Shown here: one piece after another, positions 46,021-54,742 of the stretch
Position numbering within the stretch: position 1 is the stretch's first letter
Layout of the letters: each line of letters starts with the position of its first letter
NCBI GenBank assembly: GCA_016803235.1
Contig: JADCLI010000005.1
Location: forward strand, 62,001 to 126,000
Length of the DNA: 64,000 bases
Direction of reading: 5' to 3'
Origin: Pimelobacter simplex
GTDB lineage: Bacteria > Actinomycetota > Actinomycetes > Propionibacteriales > Nocardioidaceae
Program-made: the position numbers and the translations under genes
Notes under the pieces: generated by a model
Databases searched by the model: none
Seen by the model: the letters and a program-made list of their open reading frames with translations, nothing else
Told to the model about the DNA's origin: nothing

Positions 46021-46632
46021 GTGACGACCGCCACGCCCTCCCCCACCCCACGCACCCGGCTCTCGCCGGCGGAGCGTCGTACCCAGCTGCTCGACCTCGG
46101 GATCCGCCTGCTGGCGACCCGGTCGCTCGACGAGCTGTCCATCGACGTGCTCGCCGAGGAGGCCGGCATCTCGCGCGGGCTGATGTACCACTACTTCGGC
46201 GGCAAGCAGGGCTTCTACGAGGCGGTCGTCCAGCACGCCGCCGACGACCTCTACGCGCGGACGGCGCCGCCCGAGGAGGGGGAGCCGATGGAGCGGCTGC
46301 TCGCGTCACTGGCCGGGTACGTCGACTACGTCGTCGCCAACCACGCCGGTTACCGCTCGCTGGTCAAGGGCGCCACGGCCGGCAACGACAGCCTCCGGGC
46401 GATCTACGACACCACGTTCGCCGCGCTGGCCGAGCGGTTCTTCACCTCCGACCCCGGCGGCCTGGTCATCCCCGACACCCCGGCCGTGCGCCTGGTCATC
46501 CACGCCTGGCAGGCCATGGTCGAGGACCTCGTGCTGACCTGGTGCGACTCCCCCGCCGGGCTCTCGCGCGAGGACCTGCTGCAGGTGATCACCGCGTCCC
46601 TCCCTGCCATCGTCGACACACTGCCCCGGTGA
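46021..46632 (+). CDS. TetR-family transcriptional regulator
   Basis: This protein of about 203 residues has a TetR helix-turn-helix (LDELSIDVLAEEAGISRGLM, YHYFGGKQGFYEAVV) and an all-helical ligand domain. The GTG at 46021 sits at the predicted transcription start of TAGAAT. The in-frame ATG at 46012 lies inside the -10 element and is therefore less likely. It probably represses itself and the monooxygenase-SDR operon through the dyad between them. Confidence 0.93.
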   Translation: MTTATPSPTPRTRLSPAERRTQLLDLGIRLLATRSLDELSIDVLAEEAGISRGLMYHYFGGKQGFYEAVVQHAADDLYARTAPPEEGEPMERLLASLAGYVDYVVANHAGYRSLVKGATAGNDSLRAIYDTTFAALAERFFTSDPGGLVIPDTPAVRLVIHAWQAMVEDLVLTWCDSPAGLSREDLLQVITASLPAIVDTLPR

Positions 46633-46636
46633 CGCA

Positions 46637-46672
46637 GCGAGCCGGGCCCCCGACGCGGGGAGCCCGGCTCGC
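46637..46672. terminator. bidirectional terminator hairpin
   Basis: GCGAGCCGGGC (46637-46647) pairs perfectly with GCCCGGCTCGC (46662-46672), and an inner CCCC/GGGG adds to the stem. It lies 5 nt after the TetR stop and 17 nt before the stop of the convergent lipoprotein gene, so it can serve both. Confidence 0.85.
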
Positions 46673-46689
46673 GAGAGATCGGAGTGGGA

Positions 46690-46968
46690 TCAGGGCAGGT
46701 TCGCCACGTCGCCGCACTCGTCCTTGACGGCGTCGGTGAACTCCTTCTCGTCGCCCTTCTCGTCCTTGTTGTCCTCCGCCCACTTCAGCAGCGCGTCCGA
46801 GGCCTTCTGCAGCTCGTCGGTGTCGCCCGACTCAGCCGCCTCCTGCGCGTCCTTGGCCAGCTCGCAGTACTCCTTGGCGAGCTTGCCCTCGTCGGCGCCA
46901 CCGCAGGCGGTGAGCGAGAAGGCTGCCGCGAGGACGATGCTGCCGAGGCCGAGGGTGGTCTTCTTCAT
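46690..46968 (-). CDS. small lipoprotein
   Basis: This 92-residue protein has a signal peptide MKKTTLGLGSIVLAAAFSL with lipobox LTAC (Cys 22), then a charged Glu/Asp/Lys-rich helical domain with two more Cys that could form a disulfide. I do not recognise the family. It has its own terminator and stands alone between the TetR and ThrE genes. Confidence 0.8.
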   Translation of the reverse strand: MKKTTLGLGSIVLAAAFSLTACGGADEGKLAKEYCELAKDAQEAAESGDTDELQKASDALLKWAEDNKDEKGDEKEFTDAVKDECGDVANLP

Positions 46969-47099
46969 GGGTGTCTCCCGTAGTCAGGCGATTCGATCGC
47001 GAAGGTCGCTCCCGGGTGCGCGGCGAAGCAGCGCGCCCCGGAGCCGGGGGGAGCCTCCCACCGATGCGTCTGGCGAAACCTCACCGACACGCGCGGGCC

Positions 47100-48452
47100 T
47101 CACTCCCGTCGCTCGCGGGGACGTCCCCTCCCCCGCCGACGGGCCCGGGTGACGCCGACCAGCCGCGGGCCCGCCAGCCGTGCCTCGACCCGGCGGGCCT
47201 CGCGCATGACCGGCTGCGCGACGTACTCGCCGAGGATCACGCCGGAGGCCAGCGCGATCGCGACCGACGCTGCCGTGACCATCGCGAGCAGGCCCTGGGC
47301 CGCCTGCTGGCCGCCCTCCTCGCCGAGCAGGAACAGGCCGCGGTAGATCGAGAGGCCGGGCAGCAGCGGGACGACCGCGGACACCACGACGACCAGCGGC
47401 GGGACCCGGAACCGGCGACCCACCGTGTAGCCGAACAGGCCGATGGCGAAGGCGGAGACGCCGACCGCGAAGGTGCGCCCCGCGCCGGCCTCGGACATCG
47501 CCTCGGTGGCGGCGAGGGCGAGACCGCCGAGGACGCCGACGGGGAGCAGCGTGCGGAGAGGGGCGTAGGACGCGAAGGCGAACGCTGCGGCCGCGACAGC
47601 GCCGCCGACGCCGACCGTGGTGACCCCGACCAGGTCGAAGCGGGGAAGGGTGAGGCTGGGGATCTCGAGGCCGACGGCGTCGCACAGCGACAGTCCGCCG
47701 CTCACGCCGGCGATGATGCCGGCGGTGGCGAGCACCGCCTCGAGGATCCGGGCGCCACCGGTGACGAAGAAGCCGGAGAGCGCGTCCTGCACCGCGCCCA
47801 TGAAGCCGATGCCGGCGAGCAGCATGATGATGTTGGCGGTGACGACCAGCGAGGCGTTGAGGTGCACCCACGGCTCGGCGAGCCGCGTGCCGAGCGCCGC
47901 GAGCACCGTGGCGACGACCCCGCCGGCGACCTGCTGGTAGAACCCGGGCAGCCGGCGGCGGGTCATCAGCAGCTGGAGCCGGTCGATGCAGATCGCCGCC
48001 AGCATGGCGACGAGGACGACGACCAGGCTGCCGCCGAGCTGGAGCCCGACGCCGCCGCACATCGCGCCCCAGCCCAGGGTCGCCGCCCAGCGCGGCCGCG
48101 CGTGGCCCGAGGACACGATCTGCGCGAGCTCGGTGCGGGCGCCCTCGAGGTCGGTCTCGCCGGCGACCACGTCGCGCACCAGGTGGTCGACCCGGGTGAG
48201 GTCCTCGTAGTCGATCTCGCGCTGGGTGACCGCCCGCAGCTGCACGACCGGTGGTTCGTCGGGTCCCTGCTGGACGCTCATCGCCAGTGAGGTGAAGGTG
48301 ACGTCGACCTGTGTGTGGCGCACGCCGAGCGCTCGGGCCAGGGCCCGCATCGTCGCCACGACGTCGGGCGCACCGGCCCCGGAGGAGAGCAGCACCTCCC
48401 CGACCTTGAGACACAGGTCGAGCGTGCGGTGCAGGGTCCGCAGGTCGTCCAC
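47100..48452 (-). CDS. threonine/serine exporter, ThrE family
   Basis: This 450-residue protein fuses the two halves of the ThrE system, DUF1212 and DUF3815: an N-terminal domain with LCLKVGEVLLSSGAGAPDVV near 12-32, and about ten membrane segments from residue 135. Corynebacterial ThrE exports threonine and serine and has a similar single-chain form. The last 30 residues are Arg-rich. Start GTG at 48452 with GGGCGG upstream. The next gene is divergent. Confidence 0.88.
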   Translation of the reverse strand: MDDLRTLHRTLDLCLKVGEVLLSSGAGAPDVVATMRALARALGVRHTQVDVTFTSLAMSVQQGPDEPPVVQLRAVTQREIDYEDLTRVDHLVRDVVAGETDLEGARTELAQIVSSGHARPRWAATLGWGAMCGGVGLQLGGSLVVVLVAMLAAICIDRLQLLMTRRRLPGFYQQVAGGVVATVLAALGTRLAEPWVHLNASLVVTANIIMLLAGIGFMGAVQDALSGFFVTGGARILEAVLATAGIIAGVSGGLSLCDAVGLEIPSLTLPRFDLVGVTTVGVGGAVAAAAFAFASYAPLRTLLPVGVLGGLALAATEAMSEAGAGRTFAVGVSAFAIGLFGYTVGRRFRVPPLVVVVSAVVPLLPGLSIYRGLFLLGEEGGQQAAQGLLAMVTAASVAIALASGVILGEYVAQPVMREARRVEARLAGPRLVGVTRARRRGRGRPRERRE

Positions 48453-48499
48453 CCGCCCAACTCTGTCAGGTCGCCGTGCGCCCCCTCTACGCTGATCGC

Positions 48500-49627
48500 G
48501 TGCGCATCGACTTCCACGGCTCGGCCGAGCCGACGCTGGGGGTGGAGTGGGAGTTCGCGCTGGTCGACCGCCGCACCCGCGACCTCCGCAACGACGCCGC
48601 CCACCTCTTCGCCCGGGCCAAGCCCCGGATGCCCACGCCGGACAAGCTCCACAAGGAGCTGCTCAAGAACACCGTCGAGGTGGTCACCGGCGTGTGCGGC
48701 ACCGTCGGGGAGGCGATGGCCGACCTTCGCGACACGCTGCAGTACGTCGCGAGCGCGGCCGACGACCTCGACCTCGACCTGTACGGCGCCGGGACGCACC
48801 CCTTCGCCGACTGGACCGGCCAGCAGCTGACCGAGGGCCACCGGTACGCCGAGCTGATCAACCGCACCCAGTGGTGGGGCCGGCAGATGCTGATCTGGGG
48901 CGTCCACGTGCACGTGGGGCTGCCGGAGAAGGACCGCGTGATGCCCGTCCTCAACGGGCTGCTCACCTACTACCCGCACCTGCAGGCGCTCTCCGCGTCC
49001 TCGCCGATCTGGATGGGCGTGGACACCGGGTACGCCTCCAACCGGGCGCTGATGTTCCAGCAGCTGCCGACCGCGGGCCTGCCCTTCCAGTTCGACAAGT
49101 GGGAGGAGTTCGAGCACTTCGCCCACGACCAGCTCACCACCGGCGTGATCGACGAGCTCAGCGAGATCCGCTGGGACCTGCGCCCGGCGATCAAGCACGG
49201 CACCCTCGAGAACCGGATCTGCGACGGCGTCTCCACCCTGGCCGACATGCAGGGTCTGGTCGCGCTCATGCACTGCCTGGTGATCTGGCTCGACGAGCGC
49301 GTCGCGGCCGGCGAGCCGCTGACCACGATGCCGCCGTGGCACGTGCAGGAGAACAAGTGGCGCGCGGCCCGGTACGGCGTCGACGCGATCGTCATCCTCG
49401 ACAGCGAGTCGAACGAGCGGCTGGTCACCGACGACCTGGCCGACCTCGTGCCTCGCCTCGAGCCGGTCGCCGCCCGGCTGGGTTGCGAGTCCGAGCTGGC
49501 CTCGGTCCTCGACATCGCCACCCGCGGGCCGTCGTACGTGCGCCAGCGCGGCGTGGCCGAGAGGACGGGCAACGACCTGGTCGCCGTCGTCGACTCGGTG
49601 GTGACCGAGCTCAAGGCCGGCCTCTAG
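48500..49627 (+). CDS. carboxylate-amine ligase, YbdK/GCS2 family
   Basis: This 375-residue ATP-dependent ligase has GVEWEFALVDRRTRDL near 14, the GCS2 core KNTVEVVTGVCGTVGEA and HVHVGLPEKDRVMPVLNGLL near 140. The family joins glutamate to an amine, as weak glutamate-cysteine ligase or related. The GTG at 48500 lies 6 nt after TACGCT (48488-48493), suggesting a leaderless start. No glutathione or ergothioneine genes are near. Confidence 0.9.
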   Translation: MRIDFHGSAEPTLGVEWEFALVDRRTRDLRNDAAHLFARAKPRMPTPDKLHKELLKNTVEVVTGVCGTVGEAMADLRDTLQYVASAADDLDLDLYGAGTHPFADWTGQQLTEGHRYAELINRTQWWGRQMLIWGVHVHVGLPEKDRVMPVLNGLLTYYPHLQALSASSPIWMGVDTGYASNRALMFQQLPTAGLPFQFDKWEEFEHFAHDQLTTGVIDELSEIRWDLRPAIKHGTLENRICDGVSTLADMQGLVALMHCLVIWLDERVAAGEPLTTMPPWHVQENKWRAARYGVDAIVILDSESNERLVTDDLADLVPRLEPVAARLGCESELASVLDIATRGPSYVRQRGVAERTGNDLVAVVDSVVTELKAGL

Positions 49628-49639
49628 GAGGCTGCTGGA

Positions 49640-51109
49640 TCAGGACTCCGGGAACTCGATCCGGCAGTCGGAGCTCTCGCACGCCGGGGTCTCGGCCCAG
49701 ACCGTCGCGCTCTCGAAGACGGTGCCGGTCGACCTCATCACCTGCACCCCGGTGAACTTCGCCTCCTGCGGCGCCTTGACGACGAACACGACGTCGCCGT
49801 CGCCGTCGCCGTCCACGTCGCTCAGCGTCGCGCCCTCCAGGCTGCGCTGACCGATGGTGGAGGTACCGGTGAAGCCCGCGACCGCGCGCGGCCGGCCGTC
49901 GGCGAGGTCGTAGACGGTGAGCTCGACCTCCTCGTCGTAGGAGCTGGCCTGCACCGCGACCAGGCTGGTCGTGCCGTCGCCGGTGACGTCCCCGACGAGG
50001 TAGGCGTCGGCGTACAGGTCGTCCTCGACGACCGCGCCGACCTCGAAGTCCTTGCCCGTCGAGGTGAGCAGCGCGTAGCCCTGCTTCCCGGAGTAGTAGC
50101 CGGTGTAGTCCTCGTTCTCCACCTTCTCGGCCGGCAGCCGGGTCCACAGGTCGGCCTTGCCGTCGTGGTCGAAGTCGCCGGCCCGGATCTCGGTGGAGTC
50201 GATGGTCGCGTTGGTGAGCGAGGCCCAGCGCACCGGGTCGGCGAAGCCGCCGGTGCCGTCGCCGAGGAGCACCTGGACCTCGACCGTGCGGTCGTGGGGC
50301 CCGACGAGGGCGAGGTCGAAGGTGCCGTCGCCGTCGAAGTCTCCGGCCTGGACCTGGATCCGGGTGCCGAACTCCTCCAGGGAGGACAGCGCCAGGCGGA
50401 AGGTCTGGTCGCCCGGGAACTCCTTGTCCGTCGACGACAGGGTCAGCTGGTTGGCGTCGTCGACGAAGGTCCAGCCGAGCTGCTCGTTGGTGCCGTCGCC
50501 GTCCCAGTCGAAGGAGAGCTCGTCGGGCTTCGCGGACTCCTCGACGGCCAGCTCGCTGGTCGTGAACACCGTGCCGTTGCTGCTCGCGGTGACCCGGGTC
50601 GTCCGGTCGTAGTCAGGGGAGAAGTAGAAGACCGCGTCGCCGTGGCCGTCGCCGTCGAGGTCGCCCTGGATCGCCGCAGGCCGCTCGTCGCCGCCGTCGC
50701 CCCCACCGGCAGTCGGGTCGTCCTCCCACGGGCGCAGCGCGGCCAGGGTGCCGGAGGCGCCGGCGAGCAGGACGAGGACGACGGCGAGCGCGATCCACAG
50801 GCCGAGGCGGCGGCGCCGGGGCGGGGACGGCGCCGCGGCGTACGAAGGCTGCGGGCCGCCGTACCCGAGGGAAGGGATGTGGCCGTAGCCGGCCGGCGGA
50901 GCGGCCGGGGGCGGCGTCGGCGGTGGCGTCGGCGGTACGGCGGTCGGCGGGGTGGCCGGGGCCGGCGGGGCCGGGCGGACCCGGGTCGACTCGTCGGCCG
51001 GCGCGAACCGGGTCATGGGGCGGCGCTCGTCGGTCCAGCCGGAGCCGTCCCAGCGGCGCTCCATGCCGTCGCCGTCCGGGTACCAGCCGGGCGGGGTGAT
51101 GTTGCTCAA
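49640..51109 (-). CDS. DUF2510 and FG-GAP repeat membrane protein
   Basis: This 489-residue protein begins with a DUF2510 domain (SNITPPGWYPDGDGMERRWD), then a Pro-rich stretch to about 115, one membrane segment (LGLWIALAVVLVLLAGASG) and an outer domain. That domain holds six Asp-rich FG-GAP/VCBS units: GDLDGDGHGDA, FDWDGDGTNEQ, GDFDGDGTFDL, GDFDHDGKADL, GDVTGDGTTSL and DVDGDGDGDV. These bind Ca2+ in beta-propellers. TTG start at 51109, supported by the DUF2510 N-terminus. The ligand is unknown. Confidence 0.87.
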   Translation of the reverse strand: MSNITPPGWYPDGDGMERRWDGSGWTDERRPMTRFAPADESTRVRPAPPAPATPPTAVPPTPPPTPPPAAPPAGYGHIPSLGYGGPQPSYAAAPSPPRRRRLGLWIALAVVLVLLAGASGTLAALRPWEDDPTAGGGDGGDERPAAIQGDLDGDGHGDAVFYFSPDYDRTTRVTASSNGTVFTTSELAVEESAKPDELSFDWDGDGTNEQLGWTFVDDANQLTLSSTDKEFPGDQTFRLALSSLEEFGTRIQVQAGDFDGDGTFDLALVGPHDRTVEVQVLLGDGTGGFADPVRWASLTNATIDSTEIRAGDFDHDGKADLWTRLPAEKVENEDYTGYYSGKQGYALLTSTGKDFEVGAVVEDDLYADAYLVGDVTGDGTTSLVAVQASSYDEEVELTVYDLADGRPRAVAGFTGTSTIGQRSLEGATLSDVDGDGDGDVVFVVKAPQEAKFTGVQVMRSTGTVFESATVWAETPACESSDCRIEFPES

Positions 51110-51256
51110 GGCCTGTTCCCATCCGTTCGCGTGCAGCCGGGGCCTTCCTACCCCGTGCCGCTGCCGGTCACGCCTCGCCACGCCACCCGATTCCCTTGTG
51201 GCGGCCGTCACGAAGCGCGAGGATCGGGACCCTCCTGCGACGAAAGGGGCTGCTCC

Positions 51257-52720
51257 ATGGTCTCCGTTCCCGGCAACCGCTTGATCGACCCGACCTCCGC
51301 GGCGTTCCTGCTCGCGGAGAACCGCAACATGCCGATGCACGTCGGCGGGCTCCAGCTCTTCGAGCGGCCCGCGGACGCCGGGCCGGGCTACGTGCGGGAG
51401 ATGTTCGAGTCGATGCGCGACACGGACCGGATCGCGCCGCTCTTCCTCAAGCACCCCCACCGGTCGGTCAAGACCGGGGGCACGCTGGTCTGGCGCGACG
51501 ACGAGCAGTTCGACATCGAGCACCACGTCCGGCACAGCGCGCTCCCCCAGCCCGGCCGGGTCCGCGAGCTGCTCGAGCTGGTCGGCCGGCTGCACTCCAC
51601 CCGGCTCGCGTGGGAGCGTCCGCTGTGGGAGACCCACGTGATCGAGGGACTCGCCGACGGCCGGGTCGCGATGTACACCAAGCTCCACCACGCCCTGGTC
51701 GACGGCATCTCCGCGATGCGGCTCATGGCGAGCACGCTCTCCTCCGACGCCGAGCGCCGCAACATGCTCGCGCCGTTCGCCGAGGGTGCCGCCGGCAGGC
51801 GCAGGCCGGAGCCCGAGAGCCCCGACTCCCTGCCCGCCGCGGCCGTCGACGCCGCGACCACGGCCGCCCGCACGCTCGCCGACCTGCCCGGTGACGCCGT
51901 CCGCACGGCGCTGTCGATCAGCGCCGACGCGGCCGGGATGCCGATGGCGCTGGTCAAGACGTTGCGCAAGGGCCTGAGGAACGAGACGTCGGCGGTCTCG
52001 CTGGCCGCGCCGCGCACGATCTTCAACCAGTCGATCACCGGTGCCCGTCGCTTCGCCGCCCAGGACTGGCCGATCGAGCGGATCCGCGGCGTCGGCAGGG
52101 CCAGCGGTACGACGATCAACGACGTCGTCCTCGCCATGTGCAGCGGGGCGATGCGGACCTACCTCACCGAGCTCGACGCGCTGCCCGACCAGTCGATGGT
52201 GTCGATGGTCCCGGTCGGACTCAAGGCCAAGCAGGCCGGCACCGCCTCGGCCGAGGGCGGCAACGCGATCGGCTCGGTGATGGTGCGCCTGGCCACCGAC
52301 AAGGCCGACCCGGCCGACCGGCTGCGCACGATCAGCCAGTCGATGAAGGACGGCAAGGAGGCGCTGTCGTCGATGACGCCGGCGCAGATCGTGGCGATGA
52401 GCGCGATCGGCATGGCGCCCTCGATCGTCGTGCCGATGCTGAAGATGCAGGGCATCGTGCGCCCGCCGTACAACCTCATCATCAGCAACGTGCCCGGGCC
52501 GCGGGTGCCGCACTACTGGAACGGCGCACAGCTGGTCGGCAACTACCCGGTCTCGATCCCGATCAACGGCATGGCGCTCAACATCACCTGCACGTCCTAC
52601 GCCGGCAACATGGGCTTCGGCCTCACCGGCTGCCGGCGCACGGTGCCGCACCTGCAGCGGCTGCTGACCTTCCTCGACGACGAGCTCGCGGCGCTGGAGA
52701 AGGCCGCCGGGGTCAGCTGA
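51257..52720 (+). CDS. wax ester synthase/diacylglycerol acyltransferase
   Basis: This 487-residue acyltransferase has the catalytic HHALVDG at 144-150 and the N-terminal ENRNMPMHVGGLQLFERP. NVPGPRVPHYWNGAQLV and the C-terminal MGFGLTGCRRTVPHL also match the family. It would make storage triacylglycerol or wax ester from acyl-CoA. AAAGGGG lies about 8 nt before the ATG. Its 3' end overlaps the convergent methyltransferase by 8 nt. Confidence 0.94.
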   Translation: MVSVPGNRLIDPTSAAFLLAENRNMPMHVGGLQLFERPADAGPGYVREMFESMRDTDRIAPLFLKHPHRSVKTGGTLVWRDDEQFDIEHHVRHSALPQPGRVRELLELVGRLHSTRLAWERPLWETHVIEGLADGRVAMYTKLHHALVDGISAMRLMASTLSSDAERRNMLAPFAEGAAGRRRPEPESPDSLPAAAVDAATTAARTLADLPGDAVRTALSISADAAGMPMALVKTLRKGLRNETSAVSLAAPRTIFNQSITGARRFAAQDWPIERIRGVGRASGTTINDVVLAMCSGAMRTYLTELDALPDQSMVSMVPVGLKAKQAGTASAEGGNAIGSVMVRLATDKADPADRLRTISQSMKDGKEALSSMTPAQIVAMSAIGMAPSIVVPMLKMQGIVRPPYNLIISNVPGPRVPHYWNGAQLVGNYPVSIPINGMALNITCTSYAGNMGFGLTGCRRTVPHLQRLLTFLDDELAALEKAAGVS

Positions 52721-53897
52721 GCTCGGCGAAGCCGCCGCCGAGCCGCTCGGCGACCGCCCGCAGCCGGGCGCGGGTCACCGACGACACGGTGGCGTGGCCG
52801 GCGCGCTCGGCGTTGGAGCCGGGCCGGGTGGGCTCGGCGGAGTTGACCGAGAGGCAGGTACGACGCCCGCCGTCGGCCGCGTTCGCGAGCGCGACCGCGT
52901 GCCCGGTGGTCCCGCTGCCGGCGAAGTAGTCGAGGACCCGGGCGTCGTCGGGCATGGTGCCGATGACCCGCAGCAGCAGCCCGGTCGGCTTCGGCGACTC
53001 GAAGACGTGCCCGACCAGCTCCTTGAGCTCGGCGACCGCCGTGTCGGTGGAGCCGACCTCCTCGGCCAGCCAGATGGTCGGCAGCTTCTTGCGGCGACCG
53101 CCCACGGGGTGGCGCCAGTCGCGCTGGTAGACGTCAACCCGCGGGCCCCGCGCGCCCCGGACCACGCGGCACTCCAGGTCGTCGGGCCGCTCGTCGATCC
53201 GTGGGCGCGACCAGCGCCACACGGCCGGCGTACCGTCCCCGAACACCGGCTTGATCTCCTCGGCACCCGCGAAGGGCGTCGTGGCGACCCGGCCCGTCGC
53301 CGGGTCGCCCCAGACCGGGAAGTGCAGGGTCGGCGTGGACAGCGGGTTGAACTTCTTGTTGGTGTTGCGCAGCGGCAGCCGGCGGTAGCGGCGCCCGTCG
53401 GGCGCCTCGAGCGGGAAGTCCGAGTCGACCACGGTGGTCGCCGAGGTCGCGTCGAGCACGCAGCGGGCGGCGTCCTTCGCGTAGACGAGGAGGTACTCGT
53501 GCGAGGTCGCGAACCCCTTCCCCAGCTGGCGGCCCTTGGGGTTGAGGTTGACCACGACCTGGGCGAGGAAGTTCGCCTCGCCGTACACCTCGTCGAGGAG
53601 CAGCCGCAGGTGGGCCACCTCGTGGTCGTCGATGCTGACGAAGAGCGCGCCGGTGTCCGCGAGCACCCGATGGCCGGCCTCGACCCGGGGCCGCAGGTAG
53701 GCGACCCAGGCGGCGTGGCGCCCGGCGGCGCCCGCGCCGCGCTGCCCACGGAAGTCGTCGTGGTAGGTGAGGTCGTTGCCCGTGTTGTAGGGCGGGTCGA
53801 GGTAGATCAGGTCGTGCGACCCGTCGGGCAGCGTGGCGAGCACGTCGAGGTTGTCGCCCTCGACGAAGGTGTTCCAGGGTCCCGGCTCGTTGGCCAC
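52713..53897 (-). CDS. orphan DNA methyltransferase, N4/N6 amino type
   Basis: This 394-residue enzyme has DPPY at 34-37 (LDPPYNTG) before the SAM-binding FAGSGTT at 325-331, the beta-class order seen in Type III Mod and related N6-adenine enzymes. The middle has SIDDHEVAHLRLLLDEVYGE and NPKGRQLGKGFATSHEYLLV. GTG start at 53897. There is no restriction gene beside it, so it is probably an orphan or a phage-derived relic acting as a regulatory methylase. The recognition site is unknown. Confidence 0.88.
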   Translation of the reverse strand: MANEPGPWNTFVEGDNLDVLATLPDGSHDLIYLDPPYNTGNDLTYHDDFRGQRGAGAAGRHAAWVAYLRPRVEAGHRVLADTGALFVSIDDHEVAHLRLLLDEVYGEANFLAQVVVNLNPKGRQLGKGFATSHEYLLVYAKDAARCVLDATSATTVVDSDFPLEAPDGRRYRRLPLRNTNKKFNPLSTPTLHFPVWGDPATGRVATTPFAGAEEIKPVFGDGTPAVWRWSRPRIDERPDDLECRVVRGARGPRVDVYQRDWRHPVGGRRKKLPTIWLAEEVGSTDTAVAELKELVGHVFESPKPTGLLLRVIGTMPDDARVLDYFAGSGTTGHAVALANAADGGRRTCLSVNSAEPTRPGSNAERAGHATVSSVTRARLRAVAERLGGGFAELS

Positions 53898-53922
53898 GGG
53901 CTCATCGTGACAGGCTCGATGC

Positions 53923-54519
53923 GTGGCGCGCCGTACCTTCTCCCGAGCCGAGCTCGAGTCCTACCGCGACGCCGTGGTCCCCGACCTGCTCCCGAACGCA
54001 CCCGGCCAGGTGCTCAGGCTGCTGTTCGTCGGCATCAACCCGGGGCTGTGGACCGCCGCGACCCAGACCCACTTCGCGCACCCCGGCAACCGCTTCTACC
54101 CGGCGCTGCTGCTCGGCGGCGTGATCACCGAGCCGGTCGACCCGGCCGACGGGATGACCGACGTCGAGCGGACGATGATGCGCGAGCGCGGGATCGGGAT
54201 CAGCAACGTGGTGCACCGCGCGACCGCCAAGGCCTCCGAGCTCTCCGCCGAGGAGCTGCGGGCCGGCGGCCGGCAGCTGGTCGAGCTGGTGGCCAGGGAG
54301 CGGCCGAAGGTCGTGGCGATCGCCGGGATCACGGCGTACCGGACCGCCTTCGGGCTGCCCAAGGCCGTGCCGGGTCGGCAGCCGGAGACGATCGACGACG
54401 TGTGGTCCGGTGCCGAGCTGTGGGTCGTGCCCAACCCCAGCGGCCTCAACGCCCACGAGACGGTCGCCTCGCTGGCCGCGGCCTACCGTGAGGTCGCCCT
54501 CGCCGCGGGGGTCATCTGA
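53923..54519 (+). CDS. mug: G/U mismatch-specific DNA glycosylase
   Basis: This 198-residue Mug-type glycosylase of the uracil-DNA glycosylase superfamily has GINPG at 37-41 with catalytic-type N39, HPGNRFYPALLLGGV near 53, and NPSGLNAH near 170. It removes U or damaged bases opposite G. The GTG start is 25 nt from the divergent methyltransferase start. A dyad repeat begins 14 nt after its stop. Confidence 0.92.
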   Translation: MARRTFSRAELESYRDAVVPDLLPNAPGQVLRLLFVGINPGLWTAATQTHFAHPGNRFYPALLLGGVITEPVDPADGMTDVERTMMRERGIGISNVVHRATAKASELSAEELRAGGRQLVELVARERPKVVAIAGITAYRTAFGLPKAVPGRQPETIDDVWSGAELWVVPNPSGLNAHETVASLAAAYREVALAAGVI

Positions 54520-54533
54520 TCCGGGCTCGCTCG

Positions 54534-54742
54534 CTTGTAACTAAGTGTTGCGTACCGAATTTCGGTGCAACAGCGCCGAGGTGGTAGCCACATCGCCCGG
54601 GTAGTGGTGATCGTGTCACCGCGCCAGGTGACCCGACGCCGACTGCTGCACTCAGTCGTGCCGTGTGTCATCCACCCGGGCGTCGTTGCCACCACCCGGG
54701 CGTTGTGGCACCGGTTTTCCTGCTGTAACCCTTAGTTACAAG
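54534..54742. repeat. 209-bp dyad repeat element, copy B
   Basis: The ends are CTTGTAACTAAGTGTTGCG (54534-54552) and, read inward from the right, CTTGTAACTAAGGGTTACA (54742-54724). Inward of both are units like those of copy A at the same distances (about 36 and 56 nt from the end): AACAGCGCCGAGGTGGT and CACATCGCCCGGGTAGT on the left, and CACAACGCCCGGGTGGT and AACGACGCCCGGGTGGA on the right. It lies between convergent genes, and its right end supplies the stop codon of the methyltransferase. Confidence 0.9.

Noticed and set aside
52713..54519. A complete restriction-modification system or defence island
   Set aside because: Only the methyltransferase is present; mug and the flanking metabolic genes are not restriction or defence genes.
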